From positions 243,779,924-243,843,923 of the forward strand of contig NC_081409.1 in assembly GCF_030272615.1 (NCBI RefSeq): a stretch of DNA of 64,000 nucleotides. The letters run 5' to 3'. Position 1 is the first letter of the stretch; every line of letters starts with the position of its first letter. Both the position numbers and the translations under genes were made by a program. This document shows, one piece after another, positions 22,705-33,639 of this stretch. The notes under the pieces were generated by a model. The model did not search any database. It saw nothing but the letters and a program-made list of their open reading frames with translations, and had not been told where the DNA came from. This DNA is from Cryptomeria japonica (taxonomy: Eukaryota > Streptophyta > Pinopsida > Cupressales > Cupressaceae).

Positions 22705-24348
22705 CTGTAAGTGCTTCTCTGGAAGCCTTGGGCTCCAATTTAGAAATCATGCAAGAGTTTTCTTTCACCTTTCTTCTTGTGAGTATCCCTGCATCTTTAT
22801 CTCCTATGACTTGCTTCGGATCATGATGCAGTTTCACATAACTAGGAATGACTCTAGCTAGTTCTTCTAGTTTTTCCTCTTCTTCTTCAATTACTGCAGC
22901 TTCTACTGGTACAGGAACACTGAGATCTTTACTTGTTTCTTTTTTAACTGGTTCCCAGAAGGCTATACCTAGTTCATCTTCCACTTCCTCGCTGCAAGTT
23001 TCCTCAGGTTCCTCAGGGGATTCATCAACCCTGACATTGATACTCTCAACAATTTTATGTGTTCTATTGTTGTAGCACTTGAGAGATTTTCTCTTAGTGG
23101 AATATCCCAGAAATATTCCTTCATCAAATTTAGCATCAAACTTGCTCAGATGCTCACCTCTCTTGATGTAACACTTACTACCAAACACTTTAAAATAACT
23201 CACAATGGGAGTTTTCCCAGTCCAATACTCATAAGGGGTTTTAACTCTACCTTTCTTGATGAGTACCCGGTTCATAGTATAGACTGCGGTGTTCACCGCT
23301 TCTATCCAAAAAGTGTGAGCAACCTTTCCTTGGATCAACATAGTTCTAGCCAATTCAACTATAGTCCTGTTATTCCTTTCTGCTATGCCATTTTGTTGTG
23401 GTGTCCTTGGGGCAGACAACTGCCTCTTGATACTGCTATCTTCACAGTACTTGTTGAATTCGTCAGAAGTGAATTCACCTCCTTGATCAGTTCTTAGGCA
23501 TTTTATCTTTTGACCACTTTCCTTCTCTACTAATGCTCTAAAGGCTTTGAACTTTCCAAACGCCTCAGACTTGTCTTTCAAGAATGTGACCCACATCATT
23601 CTTGAGCAGTCATTAGTAAGAATCATGAAATACCTATCTCCCTGAATACTTCTAGTTTTCATAGGACCACACAAATCAATATGCACAAGATCAAGTAAGT
23701 TTTCTGCTGAAAAAGACTTACCTTTGAAAGTTGAGGAAGACATCTTCCCAAGTTGACATTCTCTGCACGAAGAATTCTCTGGTTTGTTCAGCAAAGGCAA
23801 TCCTCTTACTGCCTTGATCTTATAGCCTTTACAATAGTATCAAAGTTCATATGATAAAGTCTCCTATGCCATATCCAACTGTCATCAAACTTCACCATCA
23901 GACACCGACTTATCTTGGCATTCAACTGAAACAAGTTACCTCTGGTCTACTTATCAATGGCAATAAGTTCACCAGTTTTTCCAATTATACTACAGACTCC
24001 ACCTTTGAACTCCAGAACAAGTCCTTTATCATTTAGCTGAGCAACACTCAACAGGTTATGCTTAAGACCTTCTACCCAGTAGACATCATCTGCATTGCAC
24101 CTTCCATTTAGTGACATGGATCCTTTTCCTTTTACCAAGCATGGTGCATCATTGCCAAACCTGACAACACCTCCATCATATTCTTCTAGAGACAAAAAAA
24201 AATTCCAATCACCAGTCATGTGGTGAGAACAACCACTATCAATTATTCACTCATTAGAGTTGTCAATGTGAGAGACAAGTGCTTTCTTGTCAGACACTTC
24301 TTCCTTTACAACTACAAACACTATGTCCTCATTCTCTTCATCCCCAGA
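22690..24348 (-). pseudogene. pol: Copia protease and integrase
   Basis: Protease IIDSGCSHHMTGDW near 24220-24240 is intact around the active DSG, with a TGA two codons upstream. The following stretch (24219-23947) holds VEGLKHNLLSVAQLND. Integrase (23800 down) has CRECQLGK, then the core with HIDLCGPMKTRS, TNDCSRMMW, RTDQGGEFTS and GIAERNNRTI, supplying the D-D-E set. The first core region has Asn-Asp where IDDYSR is usual. The C-terminal GKTPIVSYFKVFGSKCYIK and FDEGIFLGYS are typical. The protein runs into the RT start at LTDEDW and is then cut by the deletion. Confidence 0.9.
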
Positions 24349-25271
24349 TTATTCATCAGTAACACCTTCATCCACTGCAACAAGACAATTTCTTATATTT
24401 CCTCCTTTATACTTTCTAAACCTCTCCAGTTTATCCTTATTCTCATTGTTAGGACAGTTAAAAGCTATATATCCTATCTTATTGCAGGAAAAGAAATTTA
24501 AAGGAAGCTTACCTTTGTATTTTCCAGTACCTTTTGGAAGTCTCTTGGCAAGAAGAGCTTCAAACTCCATCAGAATCTCTTCATCATCCATACCTCTGCT
24601 TTGCATGGATTCATAACTGGTACTTGCTTCTTTTCCTTTTCTGGTTGGTGGATCAGATTCTCTAAAAGTTGACTCAGTCTTCTGAACACTACCATCATAG
24701 CTATTCAACTCATATGCAGTTAACTTTGCAATGATAGAGTCTAAGGATACCTTGGTTTTGTCAATAGACCTTAGTTCCTGAATAGCAGCAACTCTGATTA
24801 CATAGACCAGTAACAATGATCTCAAGACTTTACTGACAACGGTGGCATCATCAATTGTTCCACCAGTGCTCTTGATATCTCCAACAACTTATGCCATATT
24901 GTTGAATGGTCTCACCTTCAACCATCCTCATGTCTTCAAATTTTCCTCTGAGGCTCTCTTCCTTAGCTTGCTTTACATGCTCATCACCACCATAAATAGT
25001 TTCTAATGTGTCCCATACATCTTTAGGAGTGTCCTTATCTTGTACATCAATGAACTCAATATCAGACAAACTGCTAATAAGGGCTTCCATGACTTGCCCA
25101 TTTTCTTGAATCTCTTTTCTGATCATCGGTTAAAGTGCTAGTGGGAATTACATAGAAATTCTCAACATAGCTCCAGTGTTGAGAACCCAAACTCTTGATA
25201 CAGATTTTCATTCTATCCTTCCATATTTTGAAGTTATCTCCATTGAACTTAGCACCTTCCCTCTTCATCAT
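24349..25271 (-). pseudogene. gag: Copia Gag, frameshifted
   Basis: Three frame pieces: 25271-25074 (MMKREGAKFNGDNFKIWKDR, the copia Gag N-terminus), 25126-24851 (DVWDTLETIYGGDEHVKQAK, the UBN2-type region) and 24825-24349 (Gag end). The zinc knuckle near 24470 reads FFSCNKIGYIAFNC, so the first Cys is Phe and the His is Tyr and it should not bind zinc. The start Met lies 70 bp inside the PBS. Confidence 0.88.
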
Positions 25272-25328
25272 TAAGGCAGGATCTTTTACCTCAAGCGGTT
25301 AAGCTTATATCACTGAGGACCTAGAGTT

Positions 25329-25340
25329 GCTCTAATACCA
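25329..25340 (-). other. PBS of copia-2
   Basis: The minus strand reads TGGTATTAGAGC, one mismatch from the tRNA-iMet complement TGGTATCAGAGC, two bases inside the LTR. Confidence 0.85.
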
Positions 25341-25342
25341 AT

Positions 25343-26749
25343 TGATGAATAATGATGAACAACAGATACCCTGACTGGTACTGAGAGGGGGGGGGGTGAA
25401 TCAGTACATACAAAAACTTCTCTGCAACTTATCAAGTTAAAACAATGCAAACCAGTTGTCTTTATTACTAAACTTAACCATGGCAATACCAGTTAAACAC
25501 AGTAAGACTTCAGACAACATAAACTAGTAAAATTGAACCCTTCAGATACATTCAATACTTGATAACTACTTCACCCATAAACATATGCATGTGGTGTGTC
25601 AACAATGCCATAACCATTATCTTTGCATGCATAATCACTTAAACAAATAATACTTAATTATCACATGAAAAATGCACAACTCATGACACACAGATTTTTC
25701 ACGTGGAAACCCAAATGGGAAAAACCACGGTGAGGATGAATACCCACAAGCTTGTTTTTGAACTCTTTTGAAGCTCGCTCTATTAGGAGCCTAGTCTGGT
25801 TAAAGACTTTACAATAAGGTTCTGCTAGGAACCGATCCTGTTAAAGATCACCCAGTTAAGGGATGGCTATATACCCTGTTAAAGGTTACCTTTCTAGAGG
25901 ATTTAAAGAACTCAATGAAATTGAGTCACCTGGTTAGAGGATTTATAGTAAGCCTGTTAAAGCTACCCGACAAAGGGATTTTCCTTCTGTTGAAATGGTT
26001 AGAAGACAACAAGTAAAGATTTGATCTGATAACAACACTATATGCTAAGGAAGATCCTTTTCAGTTCCTCTACTCTGCAATCACACTCTGCAGTTTTCTC
26101 TCACCGGTCTGGCAAGTATCTCATCTCTTGGATACACACACAACATTTGCCAACAACTTACAATAACAAACATCATCAACCTTATAGACAACAATTAGGT
26201 CAGTAGCATAAACCCTAAACCCTAAGCATTTTAGGTTTACAATACAAGCGGTCCAATCTTGATTGTCCAAATACTTTGCATAGAGAAATACAATTTCAAA
26301 CAAATCACAAGACAATCTGCATCATCCATTCTTCACCGCACATAGAAATCATTAACTCATCACGATTTCTTCTCATACCACTAAGAAGAATGTTCATTCC
26401 CGAGGTAGACATTTAATGCAGTCAATCTTCACATGCAAGATCCTCAAGGAAATCCTTCACGTGCACAAAGTTGACATGGCATCACGATCTCATCTTCATC
26501 TCTTATCTAAATCATCACAGAATGTCATCGGTTGCATCGCACAAGCGAGATTGCCAAACCGGAAACCCTAGAGCTGAGACTACCAACCGATAGTCACACT
26601 CAGTGAAACCCCGACACCGGTTCACTGCATCTCTTCATACCGGTTCACCAACTTCTTCCAATCTACATACCAGTTCACTAACACTTATTGACATCAATGA
26701 TAACATACATTATCATCATATCAACATGTCGGTTCATCATATGCCAACA
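25343..26749 (-). repeat. 5' LTR of copia-2
   Basis: 1407 bp, starts TGTTGGCATATGATGAACC and ends ATTATTCATCA on the minus strand. It is closely similar to 20186-21602. Confidence 0.93.
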
Positions 26750-26754
26750 CTCTC
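26750..26754. repeat. TSD of copia-2, right
   Basis: CTCTC, an exact match to 20181-20185. Confidence 0.85.
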
Positions 26755-27870
26755 TAATAGAAAGAAAGCATTGAAGAGAAACATGACACCATCTTCTTCT
26801 CATACACATACTCTAGTGCAAGGGGGGCAAGATTAAAATATTGGTGTATCAATCCCTCTAGATCCTCCTTATTTTCCTAGATCTTATCTTAACCATCAAA
26901 ATATTTGTAGGGAATATGATGGTATGCATTTTATTCATGACCTATCTCCTCATATAAAATTAAGCAAAGATAAAGCCATAGATGATAAGGACCTTCCTTC
27001 CCAACCTATGAATATGATGATAAAAAAGGTGAATATCCCTAAAAAAGATATCCTTTCTTCATCTAATCATCCCTTTGATCCCTCCATATGTCCTTACACT
27101 ACAAATTTTAAATAAATTCATGATAATGGTCCTTCTTCACAATTAAAAAAGTTCTTATAGGAGTGGTTATAGTATAATCTCGAAACAAGGTTATAGTGGA
27201 CAAGGACTTGGAAAACATGAACAAGGAATCAAAGTCCCTATAAACACTCCACAAGTTAGTACCAAAGGTATATGACATACTCATCATTAACCTATGGATG
27301 ACCTCCTTAGGGTGCAAAATATTAAGGATTATTTTGGAAAATATACTTTATCATCCATCTAAAGTTTCTTCTTCCTCAAGTAATCCTTTTTTTCTCATAT
27401 AATCAAACCCATGATAATCATACCAATGATTGTCCTGATTTTCAAAAGGGAATACAAGGACTTATTGATAATGGACCTATCAAAATAATAGAAAACAATT
27501 CATCTCATTCTATTACCACACCTTGTCCTACATCTCAAGAGATGAAACCAATCCATATTGACAGTGAACAAAAGTTAGCTATAAAAATCTTTTGGACATT
27601 TAAGTATGATAGGAATGTTGTGTTTCGTCCCCTAAAATGTACTTATAAGAATAAGGAATGTGATGAGCATTGTATTTTTTATAATTGTTATTCTCATTCT
27701 CTTGGAAATTGTAAAGCCTTTAAAACATTTTTTCAAGACCAATGTGATCAAGCTCGCATATCTCTTACAACCGATATATTGCACTTTTTTCTTAGTGAAG
27801 AGGTAGTGCCTTGGCAATCCATTCACCTGATCATGTTTCTCCTCACCCTATGTCAATACTAGTAAACTCC
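26755..27870 (+). pseudogene. gag: Gypsy-3 gag-like region with G-patch-like motif
   Basis: Plus-strand remnants in two frames. One frame (26924-27115, then 27420-27862) has DFQKGIQGLIDNGPIKIIE and a Cys/His cluster, CTYKNKECDEHCIFYNCYSH followed by SLGNC, resembling the Tat/Athila-type gag finger with its following VQDLID-like helix. A shifted frame (about 27165-27262) reads KQGYSGQGLGKHEQGIKVPI, which fits a G-patch (Gly-rich RNA-associated module). Several stops interrupt both frames. Confidence 0.6.
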
Positions 27871-28600
27871 ATTGAGGGCTCTTTGTCATGAGTGGTAATT
27901 CTTTTTTAGTAATAATCATAATTGGGCAACAACATAATTTTTTCTTGTCTTGTTGCTTTGAGGGAAAGGACAATATATACGATCCTCTCTTCTTTTCAAA
28001 TATTACCTCTTCTTTTGAGTTGCATTTTGTGTACTTGATGTATTTTCTCACATTGGATATTCCTTCATTTGAGTACATGTGTGTTCCTTGTTTAGGACCT
28101 TTTCTTTGCTTGAAGTGTTGCATTTTATTATGTATAATCTCTCTTTGGAGGTTGTGTAATTCTTCTCTTTGTCCCTATTATTGGGGGGCATTGATTTCTC
28201 CTACCCTTTCTAATTATCCACTTTTCTTTTGTTGAGTGATTTTTTCTTACGATAGATGCCATTTTTTGTGTGAAGTTGTTTGTTTTCTCAAGGATTCTGT
28301 CTTATGCAAGAGGTGTGTATCCTTGTCTACAACCTCTTCTTCACTTGGCAATGTATATCTATTATAAACAAATCCTTCAATTTGGGTCAAAAGTGTATCA
28401 TCCTTCATCAAGAATACATTTCACTTAGTAATAGGAGGAAGGCATGCACTATTGTTCTCCTTCTTCTCTTTTGGTTTATGATGTTATTTTTGTTCAAAAA
28501 TATCCTCTTAGAGGTAGATGTCTTTGAACAAAGATCTATTCTCCTCAAAAGGATTCCCTTTACACTTGTTGCAAGATATCTCTTTCTCAACTATCTTTTT
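27871..28600 (+). other. Gypsy-3 interior, unassigned
   Basis: T-rich on the plus strand with open frames (27888-28235, 28280-28642) of hydrophobic, Cys/Phe-rich composition. No retroviral domain recognised. Confidence 0.4.
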
Positions 28601-28605
28601 CTTAC

Positions 28606-29980
28606 TGTACACCTGGAAGAGTGGTTAGTCAATCAAGAGTAAACACCATCAAGCATACTAATGAAACATTGCATTAGAGAGATTAAATGAGCAAAACAAG
28701 TTAAACAATCAATCTACTAAAATCGTTCCATTGTTCTCTATCTCCAAGGATCCTTCAAATCAAGATGGCTCTCAGATTTTATGAGCACTTGATCTCTAGG
28801 ATGACTACCTAAATAATGAGGGATAGATGATAAAAGATCTAAATGAAAGTACTACTAAGATCTTAGCATGATATGGATATGAAACTATGATATGATAAAA
28901 GATGGTGATGTTAAAAGTGAAGATTAAACTAACATGATATGCTATCCTAACTTGATATGATATACTAACATGTCAATTAAACACTAAATGCTTCTTAAAT
29001 AATCAAACTTGCTAAGAGAGACAAATAAGACTCCTTGATAACCTGCAAACAAGAAAATTAGATAACCTAGATTGAGAGGAGGTGAAATAAGCATTAAATG
29101 CCTAAGAAGACATGAGGGTTACCCTCATGTGGTTGGGTTATTGTATAAAGCTATTATCCAATGATAAAATTTATTGACTAATGGGTAAAATCTTGTGCAA
29201 AGTTTAACCATGGTCAAGGGGACAAGCCATGTGGGTTAGTGTGTTGAAGAAGTGAAGTTTTGTAAGACCATTAAATGCTTTTTGAAGACTTTGGGAGTTA
29301 ACTTGCTTGGAGGTAGAAAACCTTCAAGGCTTATGTAAGAGCCTTACAAGTTTGGAGGATTTTGTTAGCTAGATTGTTGGAGAAATAAGTCCTTTAAATA
29401 ATTTTGGAAGACTTTATCCTATTTTGAGAAGTGACTTCCTCTTATGTAGGGATGTGACAATGACTAGGATAGAATTTGGTTAATTGAGAGGGATTTAGGA
29501 GATTCTAGAAGAATGATTAGCATGCAAGTGGGTTTGTAGGATAATCCAAGTGGGAGGGATTTTGGGATTTTCAATTAAAATAAAATTATTTATTTCAATT
29601 ACATGGAGCAACTTGCATTTGTAGGAAACCATAAGTGGGTTGGGGATTTATAAATAAACATTGATTTATTTATATGGATGAATTGATTTAATCAAATGTA
29701 AATTTAATTAAATGTGGGAAAGGGGATTTACTCAAATAAATATGATTTATTTAATTAATAGAAGAATTTGGCTAGGTGAATTAAATCAAATAAATTGAAT
29801 AATTTATTTAATTAATATTAGAAAGGTGAAAAGGGTTTAATTAATAAAATATTGAATTTAATTAATAGTTGGATAGAACGGATAAATTAATTAAATCTTT
29901 AATTTAAATAATAGTTGGATAAATGATAATTAAAAAATGTAAAATTTATTTAATTAAGTGGACAGAAATAGGTGTCTACA
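28606..29980 (-). mobile_element. Solo LTR of the gypsy-1 family
   Basis: Starts TGTAGACACCTATTTCTGTC on the minus strand at 29980 and ends CCAGGTGTACA at 28606, flanked by perfect CTTAC repeats (28601-28605, 29981-29985). It shares blocks with the gypsy-1 LTR. A solo LTR is what unequal recombination between the two LTRs of one element leaves behind. Confidence 0.88.
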
Positions 29981-30189
29981 CTTACTTATAAGAGTAATGC
30001 CTCTTTAGCTTGGATTGATGAATATTTTTGCCTAAAAGGATATCTCCTTGGTGTTGAAGGTGTGTGTCCTTGTTTCTGGCTTGCTTAAGACATCAACAAA
30101 GGGCTATGTTTACATCTTAAGGCGGGGCATTGCATATCTCCCTCTTTGTACTATATTTTACATTTCTTAAACAAGGTGTTCATCCTCGA

Positions 30190-30600
30190 AACCAAAACAA
30201 AAAATTCCTATACGAGATGTTTCATTCTTGAAACCAAACACAACATTTTTATATGTTTTATATGGGGTGTGCATTCTCAAAACCAAACCAAAAAATTCTT
30301 ATACAAGATGTTCCTAAAACAAGGCATATATTTGTCTTATACAAGTTGTATATTCTTGAAACTAGACCAACAAAGTCCTATACAAGATATTCCATTCTCG
30401 AAATCAAATGCAACATTTTTATACGTCTTATATAGGATGTGCATTCTTCAAAGAAGACCAATAAAGTCTTATACAATATGTTCCCGAAACCTGACATATT
30501 TATTTTGATTTCATGTCTTATACATGTTGTTGCATGCTTGAAACCAAACCAATAGGTCTTATATGAGATTCTAAATTCTTGAAACCAAACAACAACATAT
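30190..30600 (+). repeat. Degenerate tandem repeat near gypsy-3 3' end
   Basis: A roughly 55-65 bp unit (CTTATACAAGATGTTCATTC then TTGAAACCAAACCAA...) repeats about seven times. A higher-order period of about 180 bp is visible: TATACGAGATGTTTCATTCT at about 30212 matches TATACAAGATATTCCATTCT at about 30394, each followed by CAACATTTTTATA. It lies about 500 bp before the polypurine tract. Confidence 0.8.
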
Positions 30601-31115
30601 GCAACATGGTGAGTGGAAGTAGCAAAACACAGCTAGACTATTTTGACTCCCCTCCCCAACATGGACCACCTAGTATTACACAACTTGCTAGAATGTGGCA
30701 TCCATGTTCTCTCTTTTCTCTTCCCCATGAGCTCATATCTTTTATTTTTGTGGATGGTTCATATTTAATGCATACTTTTTCTCCTTTTATGTGACCGCTT
30801 GTGTCTTTGTGATAGCATTCTGATAATGATATTAGTGGCTAAGGCATTTGATTATCAAGGTCTCTTCACCTAGTTGACTTGGAGCCTTTTTAGTTCTAAC
30901 TCCTTGTGTTGTGTGTCTTTTGTCTTTGTTTTCCTTTTTTGTCTTCTTGTTTTGTGTGTTTTTGCATGTGATTGTGTGAGTTAAGATCCTAATATTGGGG
31001 GATTGGTTCCTCAAAATTAGCAATGTCTTATCTCCTTGTGATCTTGCTTGTAATTGCTCATCTTTCTCATCTCTCTACTTTACTGCGAGTATTTTTATAT
31101 GCTAATACTCCCATT

Positions 31116-31131
31116 AAAGTGGGGGCCTAAA
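31116..31131 (+). promoter_or_regulatory. Polypurine tract of gypsy-3
   Basis: AAAGTGGGGGCCTAAA directly before TGTAGCATC, the start of the 3' LTR. It fixes the element orientation as plus. Confidence 0.75.
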
Positions 31132-32294
31132 TGTAGCATCATAAATTATAACTGGTCCAATTTACACCTCATGTTTTGCTCCTACTTTAATGTGTCCTAT
31201 CTCCATCTCCTCTATAGGTTCGATTTGGTCCTATTATCCTACCCTGATGTCATGAACACCATTTAGTGGACCCCATCATGGAGGTACATTCCCAATTTCC
31301 CTTTGTGTTGGTCATGTTTGTAGAAGGACCAAGGCAACCCAAAATACCTTGGTCCCCCTTAAACAAACCCCAATTTGAAATGGGGCAGCCCCTTTATCTC
31401 TTGAATGGCTTCTAGTCCCCATGGCTACACATGACCATTGGAGGTCAACCTATTTAGTTATTTACCTAGGGAACCCTATATAAATACATCATATCAATTC
31501 ATTTAAATATAAGTCTCCATACCCTATTATTCATGCATCCACGAAGCATTCATTATCAAGCATTTTCAGAGATTAAAGGTTGTATTTCATCTTTTAACCA
31601 TTGTGGAGCAAAGTTGCATTAATATTCATGCAACCATGTGTGTGTGATTAGGGTTTTTTATGTTCATGTGTTTTTCATGCCATTATATTCAACATTTGTG
31701 ATTACATTCAAAGAGAATTGCATCATCATCAACAATTGCATATTTAAGGTATATCTCCTTAACATTTATTTTAGTATTTGCATTATTTCATTCAAGGTTA
31801 ATTCCTAAGCCAGGATTTGACTTAGGAAGACCCTTATCCACAATATATTTCCCTCTCTTTCTATGTGTATGAAATAGCTACATGAGTTGTATTCAGGAAT
31901 TCTGGTAGAGTCGACAATGATGCATAGATTTATCTTTTGACAAAGGAAAATTTAGAGGACCAGGGCATATCTATACTACTTGGTCTCAAAAAATCAGGCC
32001 GAACTTCTAGGAATAGGTTTTGAATCTATTCTTTTGTCTAGATCCCAGTTTGTGGCTTTGTGGGACATCTATAGCATTCTATATCCATCAATTTACTTCA
32101 ATTATCCCTCATTTTGCCCTAATTTATGATTATCAATTCCAATCCACATTCAACCCTTGGAAAGCGGAAACCCTATCTCTTGGTGAATCTAATCAAAGTT
32201 TCAGCCCTTTCCTTATTTGGAATGAGGCTATATCTATTAGGTTCATTCCTATTTATACCTTGTTTTGGTTAATTTGGATTATTAGTGGTTTTAA
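31132..32294 (+). repeat. 3' LTR of gypsy-3, truncated at its end
   Basis: Starts TGTAGCATCATAAATTAT and matches 18650-19574. A TATA-like CCCTATATAAATACATC at about 31475-31490 is the likely LTR promoter box (CCCTGTATAAAGACATT in the other copy). Homology stops at TTATTAGTGGTTTTA (32294), about 30 bp short of the LTR end, where a copia fragment begins. Confidence 0.75.
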
Positions 32295-33639
32295 GGAAGT
32301 CCATGCCCATTTGTAGGCCAACTCTACAACCACAATTAGTACATGCATTTAGGGCAACAAATGCAACACCTTCCAATATTGGGAAAAGCAAACATCAGCA
32401 TAAGAAAACCACTCCATAGTTGAAAACAATACAAGCTTCTCCATAATACCAGAGATCCTCTCACATACACCCAATATGAAAACTTTGTTGCATGCAACCA
32501 CAAAGCATAAGAAATACACCCCATGCACTAGTAATTATTTTGTTGTCAACCAGGAGCTTCAAGTCAACATCATTTCAACATGACCAACTCCATTTTATTT
32601 GTCTTCACCATCCTTCAAACAACATATTGTCTCGTGAAATTGAAACAATTGCATAACTTCCACTCACCAAAGGATCAATCTTCAGTCGATTCCTTCAAAT
32701 TCCCTCAAGCTTGCTAGGCTAATAAATCTTCACAGAAGGAATACCTAGAACTTGAAACGCAAAATATTTTCACATTCACAAAAATGCAAGTGAAATATGA
32801 GACCTTGAAAGGACATCAACTCAAAAATCATGTACATGCAACTCACAAAAAACACATGCAAGCAACCTGCAAATCCTTTAACCTAGTTTTGATACCAAAT
32901 GAAGGGAAATCGAGCATCCCAAAAAAGTCATTTGAGATTAGCATGTGCATCCAACATCCAATATAAACACACACTACTATGCCATAAAGTGGAATCAAAT
33001 AATTTATTTCCCACATTAATCCTCAGAGGAAAGAGATAACAAGTTAAGATCTTGCCAAATCAAACAATAGTTCTAGCAACATGCATACATTAAGATTCAA
33101 TAACACATAATCATAAAATAGAAGAAAAAGATAGATTATAGAAGAGCACATAATTTACATGGGGAAAACCCTTTCGAATAAAAAACCCCACACTCCACAA
33201 ATAGACAGCCATTGTATAATTCAGCAACAGAATACAATTACAATACAATCTTCAAGCTCTAGGCCTTTGCATGGAGATTTACATCTTACTCCAACCTAGA
33301 GAAAATTCAGCAACATAACCCCTCCAAAAATGAATTCTTCCTCATACAACCCCTCTAGCAATCCTTGTATTTATAGAACTTACAATGCAAAAAGTAGTAG
33401 CTTCTCAAAAGTGTCCACATTCAATGTATCTACAAATGTGTCCAAGTTCAATGTATCTACAAGATATAAATAAAAACTTCCTTTTGCATAACTCTTTGAT
33501 AAATAATACTTAATTTCAAAACTCAAATCTCCAAGTGGGTGCCAACTTAGGATATTGCTAAATATGCAACATATTAAAAAAATAATACCCAAATAATTAA
33601 TGCTAGTTATCAAAAGGTTGAGACACCTTAATCCCAACA
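32295..33639 (-). mobile_element. Copia-type 5' end fragment (LTR plus leader)
   Basis: LTR 32900-33639 (740 bp): the minus strand starts TGTTGGGATTAAGGTGTC and ends TTCCCTTCA. Two bases inside is TGGTATCAAAAC (32886-32897), a variant tRNA-iMet PBS. About 600 bp of internal sequence (32295-32899) follows with no clear gag. The LTR holds the GGGTTTTCCCC-type motif of plant copia LTRs. The element is cut at 32294/32295. Confidence 0.65.

Larger units (their letters stand above)
20186..26749 (-). mobile_element. Full-length Ty1/copia element (copia-2) lacking RT
   Basis: 6564-bp element with matched LTRs (25343-26749 and 20186-21602), TSD CTCTC, PBS and PPT. Minus-strand coding order is gag, protease, integrase, RNase H. 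The RT core is absent by a clean internal deletion, so it cannot copy itself. Gag also has frameshifts. Both LTRs remain very similar by eye, so it inserted more recently than the surrounding gypsy-3. Confidence 0.93.
18650..32294 (+). mobile_element. Old gypsy-like element (gypsy-3), interrupted twice
   Basis: Two diverged direct repeats (18650-19574 and 31132-32294) act as LTRs. The right one directly follows a plus-strand polypurine tract. The interior is split by copia-2 (20186-26749) and a solo LTR (28606-29980). After subtraction about 3.6 kb of internal sequence remains, with a gag-type zinc motif, a G-patch-like motif and a 3' tandem repeat. No protease, RT or integrase is visible, so it was non-autonomous or suffered deletion. 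LTR divergence is clearly larger than in copia-2 or the 7.6-kb element, so it is the older host of both insertions. Confidence 0.7.
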
